Positions 1-8,732 of a DNA stretch of 64,000 bases are shown piece by piece. Under the pieces are notes generated by a model. It did no database searches, was not told the DNA's origin, and was given only the letters and a program-made list of their open reading frames with translations. The stretch's first letter is position 1, and every line of letters starts with the position of its first letter. The DNA comes from Butyricicoccus sp. OM04-18BH (GTDB lineage Bacteria; Bacillota; Clostridia; Oscillospirales; Butyricicoccaceae): NCBI RefSeq assembly GCF_003481705.1, contig NZ_QULN01000004.1, positions 1 through 64,000 of the forward strand, written 5' to 3'. Made by a program: the position numbers and the translations under genes.

Positions 1-329
1 CCTATTCCAAGACCCGCCCTGTCCGGGACGGGCTGAAACAGCAGAAAAACGCCAAAGCAAAAGCAGCCTACCGTCAGAAGTACGAAAGCGACTTTATCAT
101 AGCAGACGCAGCCGCCCGCTATTTCAGGGAAAACGGCATTTCCAAGCTGCCGAGCTATAAAGCCCTGCAAGCAGAGATTGAAACCCTTATCCAAGAGAAA
201 AACAGCGGCTACAACGATTACCGGGCAAAACGGGAGGAATACCGCCGCTTACAGACTGTCAAGGGCAATATCGACCAGATTTTACACCGGGAGCGCAAGC
301 CTGTGAAAAGGCAGGAACAGGAACGATAA
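1..329 (+). CDS. Relaxase, C-terminal fragment (5' end outside the window)
   Basis: The reading frame starting at base 3 is open from the window edge to a TAA at 327-329 and gives 108 residues of a charged, helical tail. It aligns by eye with the C-terminus of the complete relaxase at 8733-10145. Both share a YSK start, a KLP-x4-LQ-x-E block, an EK-x3-Y-x2-YR-x2-REE block and a K-x-N-x-D-x2-L block. This is therefore the end of a mobilization nuclease of the same family, from another integrative element. The catalytic N-terminal domain is not in the window. The next 185 bases (330-514) show no convincing gene. Confidence 0.8.
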   Translation, partial: YSKTRPVRDGLKQQKNAKAKAAYRQKYESDFIIADAAARYFRENGISKLPSYKALQAEIETLIQEKNSGYNDYRAKREEYRRLQTVKGNIDQILHRERKPVKRQEQER

Positions 330-514
330 AAACCGCCCCAAAATGTACCCGAACCTATACAGAACAAGGGGGCTGCCCCGTACCCTATCCGCAAATACCA
401 AAGGATTTTTTAACGGGCTTATAGGGCAGAAAAAACCCGAAAATGATACCGAGATGATACAGAATTACCGCCGATACCGCCACACCAGCGGAAACGGCAG
501 AAAGGAGCGCACCC

Positions 515-727
515 ATGCCAAGAATGAGCAAGAAACGGCGGCTGGAATGGTCTTTTTTCCTGCGGCAAGTGAAAGTCGGGAATTCCACCTGCGATCGTAT
601 CACATACAATGACCTCTGCCGGGGCTGTACCCATAGCTGCAAGCAGAGCTTCCGGGCGGTTATCATACTCTGCCCCCACTACTACTCCAAACGCCGGAAA
701 AAGGAGGACAGGGACAATGGCAGATAA
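515..727 (+). CDS. Small Cys-rich mobile-element protein
   Basis: This is a 70-aa basic protein starting at ATG 515 behind AAAGGAG. It has a CxxC pair (LCRGCTHSC) followed by KQSFRA and a second CPHY, as in a small zinc-ribbon protein. A clear homologue lies at 34807-35025 with the same MPRMSK N-terminus, LEWSFF block, CxxC-x-H-x-CKQSFRAV core and CPHY-x-SKR tail. In both elements it sits between mobilization genes and the replication gene, so a role in element transfer or replication is likely but unproven. Its 3' end overlaps the start of the replisome-organizer gene. Confidence 0.7.
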   Translation: MPRMSKKRRLEWSFFLRQVKVGNSTCDRITYNDLCRGCTHSCKQSFRAVIILCPHYYSKRRKKEDRDNGR

Positions 728-1355
728 CCGCAAGTATTACTACCTCAAGCTGAAAGAGAACTTTTTTGACAGCGACTCCATTGTGCTGCTGGAAGATATG
801 AAAGACGGGATTTTATACTCCAATATCCTCTTGAAGCTGTACTTAAAATCGCTGAAAAACGGCGGGAAATTGCAGCTTGACGAGCATATCCCCTACACAG
901 CGCAGATGATAGCGACACTGACCCGCCACCAGATAGGGACGGTTGAGAGGGCTTTAGAGATTTTCCGGCAGTTGGGGCTTGTGGAGCAGCTTGACAGCGG
1001 GGCTTTCTATATGACCGACATTGAGCTGATGATAGGACAGTCCTCTACCGAAGCCGAGCGGAAACGGGCTGCAAGACTGGAAAACAAGGCACTTTTACCG
1101 CCCCGGACAAAAGGCGGACATTTGTCCGACATTCGTCCACCAGAGATAGAGATAGAGTTAGAGAAAGAGATAGAGATAGAAAAAGAGAGAGAGGGAGAAA
1201 CGGGACACCCCGCCCCCGCCGCTTATGGCAGATACAACAATGTGATACTGACCGATACAGAGCTTTCCGGGCTAAAAACAGAGTTGCCCGACAAGTGGGA
1301 GTATTATATTGACCGGCTTTCCTGCCATATGTGGAAAGCTGTCCAGAGGTGGATA
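717..1355 (+). pseudogene. Replisome-organizer protein, 5' part, cut by the group II intron
   Basis: The start is ATG 717, after AAGGAGG. The N-terminal ~130 residues (KYYYLKLKENFF start, winged-helix-like region, RHQIGTVERAL) match the replisome-organizer N-terminal domain found on phages and conjugative elements. A low-complexity EIEIELEKE linker follows, encoded by GAGATA-like repeats at about 1144-1200. The conserved C-terminal helical domain begins (YYIDRLSCHM) and then stops making sense at about base 1332, just before the intron at 1356. The frame runs on into the intron and ends at 1394. No remainder of this gene exists downstream, so the gene is truncated and probably non-functional. 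Confidence 0.75.
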
Positions 1356-1889
1356 GTGCGGTCTATAGGTCGGGGGTCTATAAAATGCCTATGACAAGAA
1401 TGTGGCTGACAACCACTGACGAAAGTCCGAATGTATGGGTCAAGAAGAAAGAACGGTAGAAATGCCGTTGCCATGAAAATGGTGTATGTGGGGTAAAGTA
1501 AGGCGGTCGCAATGAAATTCCCTATAGCATTACAGGTGCTATCCAGCATACTGGCCAAAAGGATAGTCTAAGGGCATCATGTACAGATAGGAATATCGGA
1601 ACGTAGAAAGTCCCGGATGTGGAGCGATTGCACGCTATGAAGCATGAAAAGGAAATCTGTGTCGTCAGGAATGAAGGTGCAGTATAACTTTTCTTAATCC
1701 GGGAGGAAGGTGCAGCCATGGTACCGTATTCAGTCAGCGATGGTTGAATTTAGAAGCCGTGAAAAAAGTAAGCGGTGGAGGGACGGGCTGTAGTCAAGAG
1801 TAAATTGAAAATATCATTATTAACAAACACGCATAGGTTCGAGTAGGACTAAGAAAGGTTAAGCCCACGAAAGTGAGTGATGACCGACT

Positions 1890-3791
1890 ATGGCAACAAA
1901 GAAAAAGGCTTTGAAGAAATCGAAACTGCGCCATGCTGAATATTACGATTTCCAGAAAATTCAAGATAAGCTGTATGCCGAAAGTATGGATGGCAAGATG
2001 TTCACCAAGCTGGTGGAAATTATCACCCTGCCGGAAAATATCAAATTGGCATACCGGAACATCAAGAAGAATAAAGGAAGCAAAACAGCAGGCACAGATG
2101 GCAAGACCATACAGCACTTAGAAAAGCTCTCTGAAGAAAAGCTCGTTGTGCTTGTGCAACGGAAATTCAGTTGGTATGTCCCCCAAAGTGTTCGCCGAGT
2201 AGAGATACCAAAGGACAATGGTAAGACAAGACCGTTGGGGATACCGACCATTATGGACAGACTTGTTCAGCAATGTGTTCTACAGGTTTTAGAGCCAATT
2301 TGTGAAGCAAAATTCCATGACCACAGCTACGGATTCAGGCCAAACAGAAGCCAGCAGCACGCAATTTCTCAAGTCCATAAAAATATGCAGCTAAGCCATC
2401 TGCATTATGTAGTTGACATTGACATTAAGGGATTCTTCGATAATGTGAGCCATGGCAAGCTGCTAAAACAACTGTGGACACTTGGAATATGTGACAAAAA
2501 GCTGATTTCTATTATATCTGCAATGCTGAAAGCGGAAGTGGCAGGAATTGGGTTTCCAGAGAAAGGGACACCGCAGGGCGGTATCATCTCTCCGCTTCTG
2601 TCAAACATTGTGCTGAATGAACTGGACTGGTGGTTGGCAAGCCAATGGGAAAACATTCCAACACAATATCCGTTCAAGCAAACGCCTAACCGCAATGGCA
2701 GCCCCAATCATGGTAATAAGTATGCGTCCCTGCGTAGAAGCGGATTGAAAGAAATAACCTGTGTCCGATATGCAGATGATTTCAAAATATTTACCAGCAG
2801 CTATCCTAATGCGGTCAAGCTGTTCCATGCAACAAAGGACTGGCTGAAAGAGCGTCTCGGTCTGGATATAAGCCCGGAGAAGTCCAAGGTAATCAGCCTG
2901 AAAGAGGACTATTCCGATTTTCTGGGATTCAGACTGAAAGTGATTCCCAGGGGCAAAACCAAACAGGGACAAACCAAATTTGTTGTAGAGAGCCATGTCA
3001 GAGAGAAATCCATTAAGAAAATTAAAGACAACCTTGCGGAACTGACCCATGCGATTCAGTACCCGAAGAATGCGGCACATTCCGAATATGAGGAAATTGC
3101 GAAATACAATGCCTTTGTACTCGGTGTCCATGACTACTACAGCATGGCGACCAAGGTCAGCAAGGATTTCAGAGGATTAGCCTTTTCAGTCCAAAAGAGC
3201 CAGAAAACAAGATTTCGACAGCGGTTAAAAACGGCAGCAGAGGTTGAAAAGAATCGGATTTCGTGCCATATAGCAAACGTGATTAAGGAACGGTACGGAA
3301 AAAGTAAGCAGTTGCGATATGTAGGAGGAATTGCGCTTGCGCCAATAGGCTATGTCAAGCACAGGCATCCCATTCAGCGAAAACGTGGTGTGAACTCGTA
3401 CACCGCAGAAGGTAGGGCAATGATTCATAAACAACTGGAAGCAGTTGATATGGAGATTCTGCATTATCTGATGCGAAACCCGGTCTGGAATGCCACCATA
3501 GAGTATAACGACAACAGATTGTCACTATACTCGGCTCAAATGGGTAAATGTGCCGTAACCGGGGCGAAGCTGATGATTGGAGATATTTTCTGTCACCACA
3601 AAGTCCCACGTTGCAACGGAGGCACAGATGCATACCAAAATCTGATTTTGTTATGCGGAAATGCCCACAGGCTTATTCACGCTACCGATACCGACACTAT
3701 TGCAAGGCTTACGGATTCCTTAAACCTCACTCCGAAACAGAAAACCAAAGTTGATAAGCTCAGAAGTCTTGTTCATGTTGAGAGTTGTTAA
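1890..3791 (+). CDS. ltrA: Group II intron reverse transcriptase/maturase with HNH endonuclease
   Basis: This is a 633-aa intron-encoded protein. The reverse transcriptase domain (about residues 60-400) has the RPLGIPT and GTPQGGIISPLL blocks and the catalytic YADD motif (VRYADDF). A maturase X region follows (about 400-520). The C-terminal HNH domain (about 545-610) has the CAVTG and CHHKVP blocks, NGGTDAYQNLILLC and a final H. All domains look complete, so the protein should support both splicing and DNA-primed retrohoming. It starts at ATG 1890 with a weak ribosome site, as is usual for genes in intron domain IV. Confidence 0.93.
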   Translation: MATKKKALKKSKLRHAEYYDFQKIQDKLYAESMDGKMFTKLVEIITLPENIKLAYRNIKKNKGSKTAGTDGKTIQHLEKLSEEKLVVLVQRKFSWYVPQSVRRVEIPKDNGKTRPLGIPTIMDRLVQQCVLQVLEPICEAKFHDHSYGFRPNRSQQHAISQVHKNMQLSHLHYVVDIDIKGFFDNVSHGKLLKQLWTLGICDKKLISIISAMLKAEVAGIGFPEKGTPQGGIISPLLSNIVLNELDWWLASQWENIPTQYPFKQTPNRNGSPNHGNKYASLRRSGLKEITCVRYADDFKIFTSSYPNAVKLFHATKDWLKERLGLDISPEKSKVISLKEDYSDFLGFRLKVIPRGKTKQGQTKFVVESHVREKSIKKIKDNLAELTHAIQYPKNAAHSEYEEIAKYNAFVLGVHDYYSMATKVSKDFRGLAFSVQKSQKTRFRQRLKTAAEVEKNRISCHIANVIKERYGKSKQLRYVGGIALAPIGYVKHRHPIQRKRGVNSYTAEGRAMIHKQLEAVDMEILHYLMRNPVWNATIEYNDNRLSLYSAQMGKCAVTGAKLMIGDIFCHHKVPRCNGGTDAYQNLILLCGNAHRLIHATDTDTIARLTDSLNLTPKQKTKVDKLRSLVHVESC

Positions 3792-3819
3792 AATGTAAAT
3801 CAATTTGCCCTTGATGGCA

Positions 3820-3893
3820 AGCCGTGTGAGCTGAAAGGTTCATGCACGGTTTAGGGCGGGGGAAAAGTTGGAGATAACATCAAAATCTTACCT
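3820..3893 (+). ncRNA. Intron domains V and VI
   Basis: The segment at 3820-3852 folds as a short hairpin with AGCCGTGTGA on the left arm and TCATGCACGGTT on the right. This is the pattern of catalytic domain V. The following GGGGGAAAAGTTGGAG and GATAACATC stretch resembles domain VI, which supplies the branch-point adenosine. The exact branch point was not determined. Confidence 0.7.
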
Positions 3894-3900
3894 ATCGCCA

Positions 3901-5232
3901 CTTTCTACACCGCAGGCAAAAGCTCCTGCAAGCAAGGCGGCGAAAACGCTGGATAATCCACTGCTTCATGCACTGGAAGATGCTGTGTCTCTGCCAGAGC
4001 AGGAACCTGTCTTTACGGTATATGACGATATTCGTCAGAAACTCATTGCTCAGGGAATGCCTGCCGACCAGATCGCTTTTATCCATGAAGCCAATACCGA
4101 AGTGCGGAAAAAGGAGCTGTTCTCTAAAGTCCGTACCGGTCAGGTTCGTGTCCTCTTAGGCAGCACCGCCAAGATGGGCGCAGGCACCAATGTGCAGGAC
4201 CGTCTGGTGGCACTTCATGACCTGGACTGTCCGTGGAGACCCGGAGACCTTGCCCAGAGAAAGGGGCGTATCGAGCGCCAGGGCAATCAGAATCCCCTTG
4301 TTCATGTGTACCGCTATGTGACAGAAGGAACCTTTGACGCATACCTCTGGCAGACGGTGGAGAACAAGCAGAAATTTATCAGCCAGATCATGACTTCTAA
4401 ATCGCCGGTTCGTTCCTGCGATGATGTGGATGAAACAGCCCTCAGTTTTGCCGAGATCAAGGCTCTGTGTGCCGGAGATCCCCGCATCAAGGAGCGTATG
4501 GATTTGGATGTGGAGGTATCCCGCCTGAAGCTGATGAAAGCCGACCACCAGAGCAAGCAATATCGTCTGGAGGACCAGCTACTCAAATACTTCCCGGAGG
4601 AGATTGAAAAGCACAAAGGTTTTATCAAGGGCTTTGAATCCGATCTGGAGGTTTTGACAGCTCACCCGCACCCGGAGGACGGTTTTGCTGGTATGGAGAT
4701 TCGTGGAGACCTGCTGACCGATAAGGAGAACGCCGGTGCAGCCCTTTTGGATGCCTGCAAGGAGGTTAAAACCTCCGATCCGGTGCAGATCGGCAACTAC
4801 CGGGGTTATGCCATGTCCGTGGAATTTTCCGCTTGGAAACAGGAGTATACGCTCCTGCTGAAAGGACAGATGACCCACCGGGCAACCCTTGGTACAGACC
4901 CTCGCGGAAATCTTACCCGTATCGACAATGCCCTCGCCCAGATGCCCCAGCGTCTGAAGGCGGCAAAGGCCCAGCTGGATAACCTCTATCAGCAGCAGGC
5001 TGCCGCAAAGGAGGAAGTCGGAAAGCCATTCCTTTATGAAGAAGAACTGAGAAGCAAAAACGCCCGTCTGGTGGAGCTGGATACCCTGCTCAACATCGAC
5101 GGAAAGGGGCAGGCACACACCGAGTCTGTTGTTGCCAAAAGCACACGGCCTTCGGTGCTGGATAACCTAAAACGCCCGGTGCAACCCCGCAGTACAGACA
5201 AGAAACCAAAACAGCATGAGGAGGTGCGATAA
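3901..5232 (+). pseudogene. SNF2-family helicase/methylase-like protein, C-terminal part
   Basis: The frame is open from the intron junction (LSTPQAKAP at 3901) to TAA 5230-5232, about 443 residues. It has helicase C-terminal motifs: FTVYDDIRQKLIAQG, VLLGSTAKMGAGTNVQDRL, LDCPWRPGDLAQRKGRIERQGNQN. A long C-terminal region follows that is typical of the giant helicases of Tn1549/CTn-type elements. Full-length relatives exceed 2,000 residues, and everything N-terminal to the LSTPQ block is absent here. The fragment ends one base before the DUF3849 gene, as in an intact operon. It could only be expressed from an internal or intron-derived start. Confidence 0.8.
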
Positions 5233-5233
5233 C

Positions 5234-6040
5234 ATGAATACTAACGATCTGAATACAGCTCTTTATGAAAAGATGGCTGCCGAACAGGACAAGTTCCGGG
5301 ACTGGCTGAAAAGCCAGCCCCCGGAAGAAGTCTTAAACCATGCCTATGAGTACACCATCCGCGAGGACATCGTGATGGCAATGGAGGAACTGGAGTTGAC
5401 CGACGCCCAGGCTCAGGCACTTTTGGAATCTCCCTCTCCATTGGCGGATGTGTACCGCTATTTTGAAAAGCTGGAGACCGGCTATATGGGTGTGATCCGG
5501 GACAGCATTGAAAACCGTGCCGATGATGTGTGCAAGGCGCAGGAAGAATTACGAACTGCCCCTTTCTACCCCCATTCTGCCGCCTATGCGTCCGAGCATG
5601 GAGAGATGGCACAATATAACCGTTCGTATCAGGCGAACAGCGCCTGCAAAGAAGCCATTGAGCAGACCATCAGCGCCCACTATGCAGAGAACCGGCTGGA
5701 TACGGAGGCGGCGGTCAAAGATGTGCTGGAAAAGTTCGGGGCGGAACGGGTACAGTTCATTCTTGCAAACACCATCCAGCACAAGAACCATGACGGGCGT
5801 ATCTCTCAGGACAATAAAGCCTGGGCAAAAACCATTCCCATGCCGGAGGACAGCGGCGCTTCCCGCCACTGCGCCTATCTGGTTGTGGATGGGGTCAATC
5901 CCGGTCTGAGCGATCTGTTTACCAGGCAGGCCAGAAAAACCATGCAGGAACAGCAGAAAAGTTCTGTCCTGCAAAAGCTCAAACAGGAACCGCCTGCCCA
6001 TAAGCCTGCCGCCCCGAAGAAACAGGAGCCGGAGCGATGA
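5234..6040 (+). CDS. DUF3849 family protein of conjugative elements
   Basis: This is a 268-aa protein starting at ATG 5234 (MNTNDLNTALYEKM) behind GAGGAGGTG. An in-frame ATG 18 bases upstream lies inside the helicase gene and has no ribosome site. The central region (RSYQANSACKEAIEQTISAHYAENRLDTEAAVKDVLEKFGAERVQF split over about residues 130-180) matches a family found beside relaxosome genes in Firmicutes elements. Its function is unknown. The C-terminus is rich in Lys, Pro and Gln. It overlaps the mobC start by 4 bases (ATGA), so the two are translationally coupled. Confidence 0.75.
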   Translation: MNTNDLNTALYEKMAAEQDKFRDWLKSQPPEEVLNHAYEYTIREDIVMAMEELELTDAQAQALLESPSPLADVYRYFEKLETGYMGVIRDSIENRADDVCKAQEELRTAPFYPHSAAYASEHGEMAQYNRSYQANSACKEAIEQTISAHYAENRLDTEAAVKDVLEKFGAERVQFILANTIQHKNHDGRISQDNKAWAKTIPMPEDSGASRHCAYLVVDGVNPGLSDLFTRQARKTMQEQQKSSVLQKLKQEPPAHKPAAPKKQEPER

Positions 6041-6381
6041 GCAGCCCCAAGCGCAAGCGGGATGTGCCGGTTCTGTTTTGGGTATCCGCTGATGAAATGG
6101 AGTTGATTCAGCAGAAAATGGCACAGTTTGGGACAAAAAACCTGAGCGCCTATCTGCGGAAAATGGCTGTGGACGGCTATGTGGTGCAGCTGGATTTGCC
6201 GGAACTGAAAGAACTGGTATCCCTGCTGCGCCGGAGCAGCAACAACTTAAACCAGCTGACCCGCAAGGTGCATGAGACCGGGCGGATTTATGATGTCGAT
6301 TTGGAGGATATATCCCAGCGGCAGGAACAACTGTGGGAGGGTGTGAAGGAAATCCTTATCCAACTCTCCAAACTTTCATAA
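6037..6381 (+). CDS. mobC: MobC-like relaxosome protein
   Basis: This 114-aa basic protein has a ribbon-helix-helix-like N-terminus (KRDVPVLFWVSADEMELIQQKM) and the MobC core NLSAYLRKMAVDGYVVQLD, followed by LLRRSSNNLNQLTRKVHETG. Proteins of this family bind oriT beside the nick site and help the relaxase load. A second, diverged copy lies at 34457-34786. The matching relaxase of this element is probably 8733-10145, separated from mobC by about 2.3 kb. A strong terminator follows directly. Confidence 0.85.
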   Translation: MSSPKRKRDVPVLFWVSADEMELIQQKMAQFGTKNLSAYLRKMAVDGYVVQLDLPELKELVSLLRRSSNNLNQLTRKVHETGRIYDVDLEDISQRQEQLWEGVKEILIQLSKLS

Positions 6382-6401
6382 CAGGGATAGATACTCCATT
6401 T

Positions 6402-6452
6402 GCGGAGGGAGGAACGGCGTTTCTTCGCCGCACCTTCCTCCGCTTTTTCTTT
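6402..6452 (+). terminator. Rho-independent terminator after mobC
   Basis: A GC-rich stem (GCGGAGGGAGG at 6402 against CCTTCCTCCGC near 6443, with an inner CGGCG/CGCCG pair) is followed by TTTTTCTTTTTG. It ends the helicase-DUF3849-mobC transcript. Confidence 0.8.
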
Positions 6453-6532
6453 TTGTCTGTATCCTTGTCTTTTGCCTGTCCGTACCGGATAATATGAGTA
6501 GAATAAGAAGCGTAGCAAAGGAGTGAAAACAG

Positions 6533-6835
6533 ATGCTGACCTTTGAAAAGGTGCTGGAGATTTTTGCGGATTACCTAACCGCAGACGAGACCATAGAAGT
6601 TTATATCAACCGCCATGGATGTGTAAGAGTTGAATTTGACCAAGATTTTCACTATTGCTCTGGCGAGGTGTGCCATACTCCCAAGGAACTGTTCGACCTC
6701 TTAGCCGATGATTACCGGACTTATCTGGAGATTGAACTGACCAAAGGAAAACGGGAAGTGACGGAAGATGATGAGAGAGAAGCGGATGCCCTATGCAAAC
6801 AGTATCTGGAGCGTTGGAAGGAGGAACAGAAATGA
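6533..6835 (+). CDS. Conserved hypothetical protein of Tn1549-like elements
   Basis: This is a 100-aa acidic protein starting at ATG 6533 behind AAAGGAGTG. No catalytic motif is visible. It has an N-terminal helix (FEKVLEIFADYL), a central beta-like segment with VYINRHGCVRVEFD and a charged helical C-terminus. Its stop overlaps the start of the next gene by 4 bases (ATGA), which indicates coupling to the membrane protein. The function is not recognised. Confidence 0.65.
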   Translation: MLTFEKVLEIFADYLTADETIEVYINRHGCVRVEFDQDFHYCSGEVCHTPKELFDLLADDYRTYLEIELTKGKREVTEDDEREADALCKQYLERWKEEQK

Positions 6836-7131
6836 AGATTTTGAAATGTCTGCTGATGATCGTAACTGCACCGGTCATTTTGGTGTTGACGCTTTTTGTC
6901 TGGCTCTGCACGGGGCTGATCTACATATCCGGTCTGGTGCTTGGTCTACTAAGCACGGTAATTGCTCTGCTTGGCGTGGCTGTGCTGATTACCTATTCCC
7001 CGCAGAATGGTGTGATTTTGCTGGTTATGGCATTTTTGATTAGCCCGATGGGGCTGCCGCTGGCTGCGATCTGGCTGCTGGAAAAGGTGCAGAGTTTGAA
7101 ATTTGCGATACAGGATTGGGTGTATGGGTAA
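6832..7131 (+). CDS. CD1845-like small membrane protein
   Basis: This is a 99-aa hydrophobic protein starting at ATG 6832 inside the stop of the preceding gene. Two or three membrane segments are visible (about residues 5-45 and 50-85), ending in KVQSLKFAIQDWVYG. This length, sequence style and position beside mobilization genes match small membrane proteins conserved in Clostridioides CTn/Tn1549 elements. A role in transfer is possible but not shown. Confidence 0.6.
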   Translation: MKILKCLLMIVTAPVILVLTLFVWLCTGLIYISGLVLGLLSTVIALLGVAVLITYSPQNGVILLVMAFLISPMGLPLAAIWLLEKVQSLKFAIQDWVYG

Positions 7132-7159
7132 ATGATGTGAATATATTTTGAAATGAAAA

Positions 7160-7203
7160 AGAAGCAGGACAATGGGAGATGAGACCCAATGCCCTGCTTC
7201 TCT
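7160..7203. terminator. Bidirectional terminator
   Basis: AGAAGCAGG at 7160-7168 pairs with CCTGCTTCT at 7193-7201, with inner TGGG/CCCA pairing. A-rich sequence lies on the left and T-rich on the right. It sits between convergent genes (membrane protein on plus, AlbA-type protein on minus) and can serve both. Confidence 0.75.
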
Positions 7204-7205
7204 GT

Positions 7206-8618
7206 TTATTCGGAACGAACTGTAATATATTTTTGATTGCGACTTTTAGGTTTATCGGGAATAGTCATTTCTAATTGCCCGGATTCTAAAAGCGGATTGA
7301 TATGTTTCAAAGTGAAGTTTCTTAAATCTTTGAAGCCGCAAAATACTGCAAGCTCTTTCTTGGATTTTGGTGTTGTGCAAAAAGCCAAAATCTGTTTGGA
7401 TACCGTTGATAGTTCAATAACTTGGTGGGTAACTTGGTGGATAACTTGGTGGGCGTCACCCTCTAAGTTGTAGTTTACATTTTTCAAGATGACTCTGAAA
7501 TCTGTCGCTGTTGAGGAAAATTCGGGCTTATATGCCTCTGTATATCCAGGCAGCTTTTCGGTTTCACTGACGATTTTGCGCAGGCCACTTCCACGGCGTT
7601 CCATGTACTTCATGCGGTGGAACAGGTCAGCAATCACAGGGTTTCGTCGCATGGAACGGATACTGTAAATATCGTATTCCTGAATTGAGCCGCCGCCAAA
7701 CATACCGCCCGGAGATGTGATTTCCACCCGATCATCAAACATATCAATATGGATTTCGCTGCCAAGTACAATATAATCACGATGGATAAGCGCATTGACA
7801 AGAGCCTCTGTCACAGCTCGTTCAGCATAATCCGGCTTGTCTACACGATACTGTGCCTTTTTGACAAAACGGACTTTGGAATTATTGCGAATAAATTCAC
7901 TGCCGCTGTTCAGTAAATAAATTAAATTTCCCTCGTATTCTTTATCGTCCAGCGCATCATCAAAGATAGAGCCTTTTTCCAAGCCATTCCACCGGGTACA
8001 GAACATACGGGAGTTATAAACCGTGTGCTGATCAGTCATGAGCTTTCCGGCATTGGTCAAGACCCCATTTTTGTCAGCCAAACCGAAGGAGACATAATCG
8101 GATGGCTCAAAGCGGAGACCAGTCCGTTCCAGATAGGTTGCTTCCAGAAGTGTAAAGCTGTAATCCTTTTTTACCGCATCTGTTGTTAGGGTATCAAAGG
8201 ACTGATTGGTTCCCTTTAAGATCAGTTCATTCACAATGTAATCCGGGGCAATTACGCTTTCATTTCCAACACGGATATATGCTTCCATTACGCCGTCTGC
8301 CTTGTAATAATATGGGGTGCTACGGCCGGGAGAAACCTCCAGAGCTAATAGATGTTTACCATCTTCCTGTAATGGTTTTAAGATAAACTGAGGTAATGGT
8401 GTGATTCGTTCTTTAATTAAGCGGCTGATCGCTTCAGCATCCTTTTGAACATCAGACAAGCCGATAGGCTTCCGGTCATCAGAGACCCCGAAAAACAGAG
8501 TGCCGCCGATTCCATTGGAAAAGGCACTGACACTTTTTAACCAGCTTTTGGGTTTCTTTATTTCAAGTGCAACTTTGAAATCACATTCGGTTGCTTCAGC
8601 AATTAGCTGTTCTATCAT
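7206..8618 (-). CDS. AlbA_2/AAA_4-type ATP-binding putative transcriptional regulator
   Basis: This is a 470-aa protein. The start ATG at 8618 is chosen because AAAGGAGGG precedes it; the longer frame upstream has no such site. The N-terminal AlbA_2 domain (FKVALEIKKPKSWLKSVSAFSNGIGGTLFFGV) is followed by an HATPase-like region (AVTEALVNALIHRDY, ITSPGGMFGG, RNPVIADLFHRMKYMERRGSGL). A tandem HQV linker (HQVIHQVTHQV) and a C-terminal winged-helix-like segment complete it. Such proteins are common accessory genes of mobile elements and are thought to be regulators. It is transcribed divergently from the relaxase gene. Confidence 0.8.
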   Translation of the reverse strand: MIEQLIAEATECDFKVALEIKKPKSWLKSVSAFSNGIGGTLFFGVSDDRKPIGLSDVQKDAEAISRLIKERITPLPQFILKPLQEDGKHLLALEVSPGRSTPYYYKADGVMEAYIRVGNESVIAPDYIVNELILKGTNQSFDTLTTDAVKKDYSFTLLEATYLERTGLRFEPSDYVSFGLADKNGVLTNAGKLMTDQHTVYNSRMFCTRWNGLEKGSIFDDALDDKEYEGNLIYLLNSGSEFIRNNSKVRFVKKAQYRVDKPDYAERAVTEALVNALIHRDYIVLGSEIHIDMFDDRVEITSPGGMFGGGSIQEYDIYSIRSMRRNPVIADLFHRMKYMERRGSGLRKIVSETEKLPGYTEAYKPEFSSTATDFRVILKNVNYNLEGDAHQVIHQVTHQVIELSTVSKQILAFCTTPKSKKELAVFCGFKDLRNFTLKHINPLLESGQLEMTIPDKPKSRNQKYITVRSE

Positions 8619-8732
8619 AAAATCCCTCCTTTGAGGTATTGGTAGTTTCTTTATATTATACCCATAAGGAGAGTTTATTTCAACGATAGGCACAAAGAGT
8701 TCAGAGAAAATATTTTGAGAGGAGAGCTTTTT

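Larger units (their letters stand above)
1356..3894 (+). mobile_element. Group II intron with internal maturase gene
   Basis: The 5' end GTGCG at 1356 fits the group II consensus. The six bases before it, TGGATA (IBS1), are complementary to TATCCA at 1540-1545 (likely EBS1). A structured non-coding region (1356-1889) precedes the reverse transcriptase/maturase gene (1890-3791). The 3' end carries a domain V-like hairpin (3820-3852) and a domain VI-like segment with GGAGATAACATC ending in CTTACCTATC. The 3' boundary is placed at 3894 with about 6 bases of uncertainty. The two flanks come from different genes: a replisome organizer on the left and an SNF2-type helicase on the right. Confidence 0.85.

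Noticed and set aside
1144..1200. GAGATA-type repeats as a possible regulatory iteron
   Set aside because: They encode the acidic EIEIE linker of the replisome organizer in frame; no operator context.
1395..1889. Short frames in the intron before the maturase
   Set aside because: This is structured group II intron RNA (domains I-III); no frame has coding character.
7420..7460. Repeats GGTGGGTAACTT/GGTGGATAACTT as a possible CRISPR or iteron
   Set aside because: They are in frame and encode the HQV-type linker common in this protein family.
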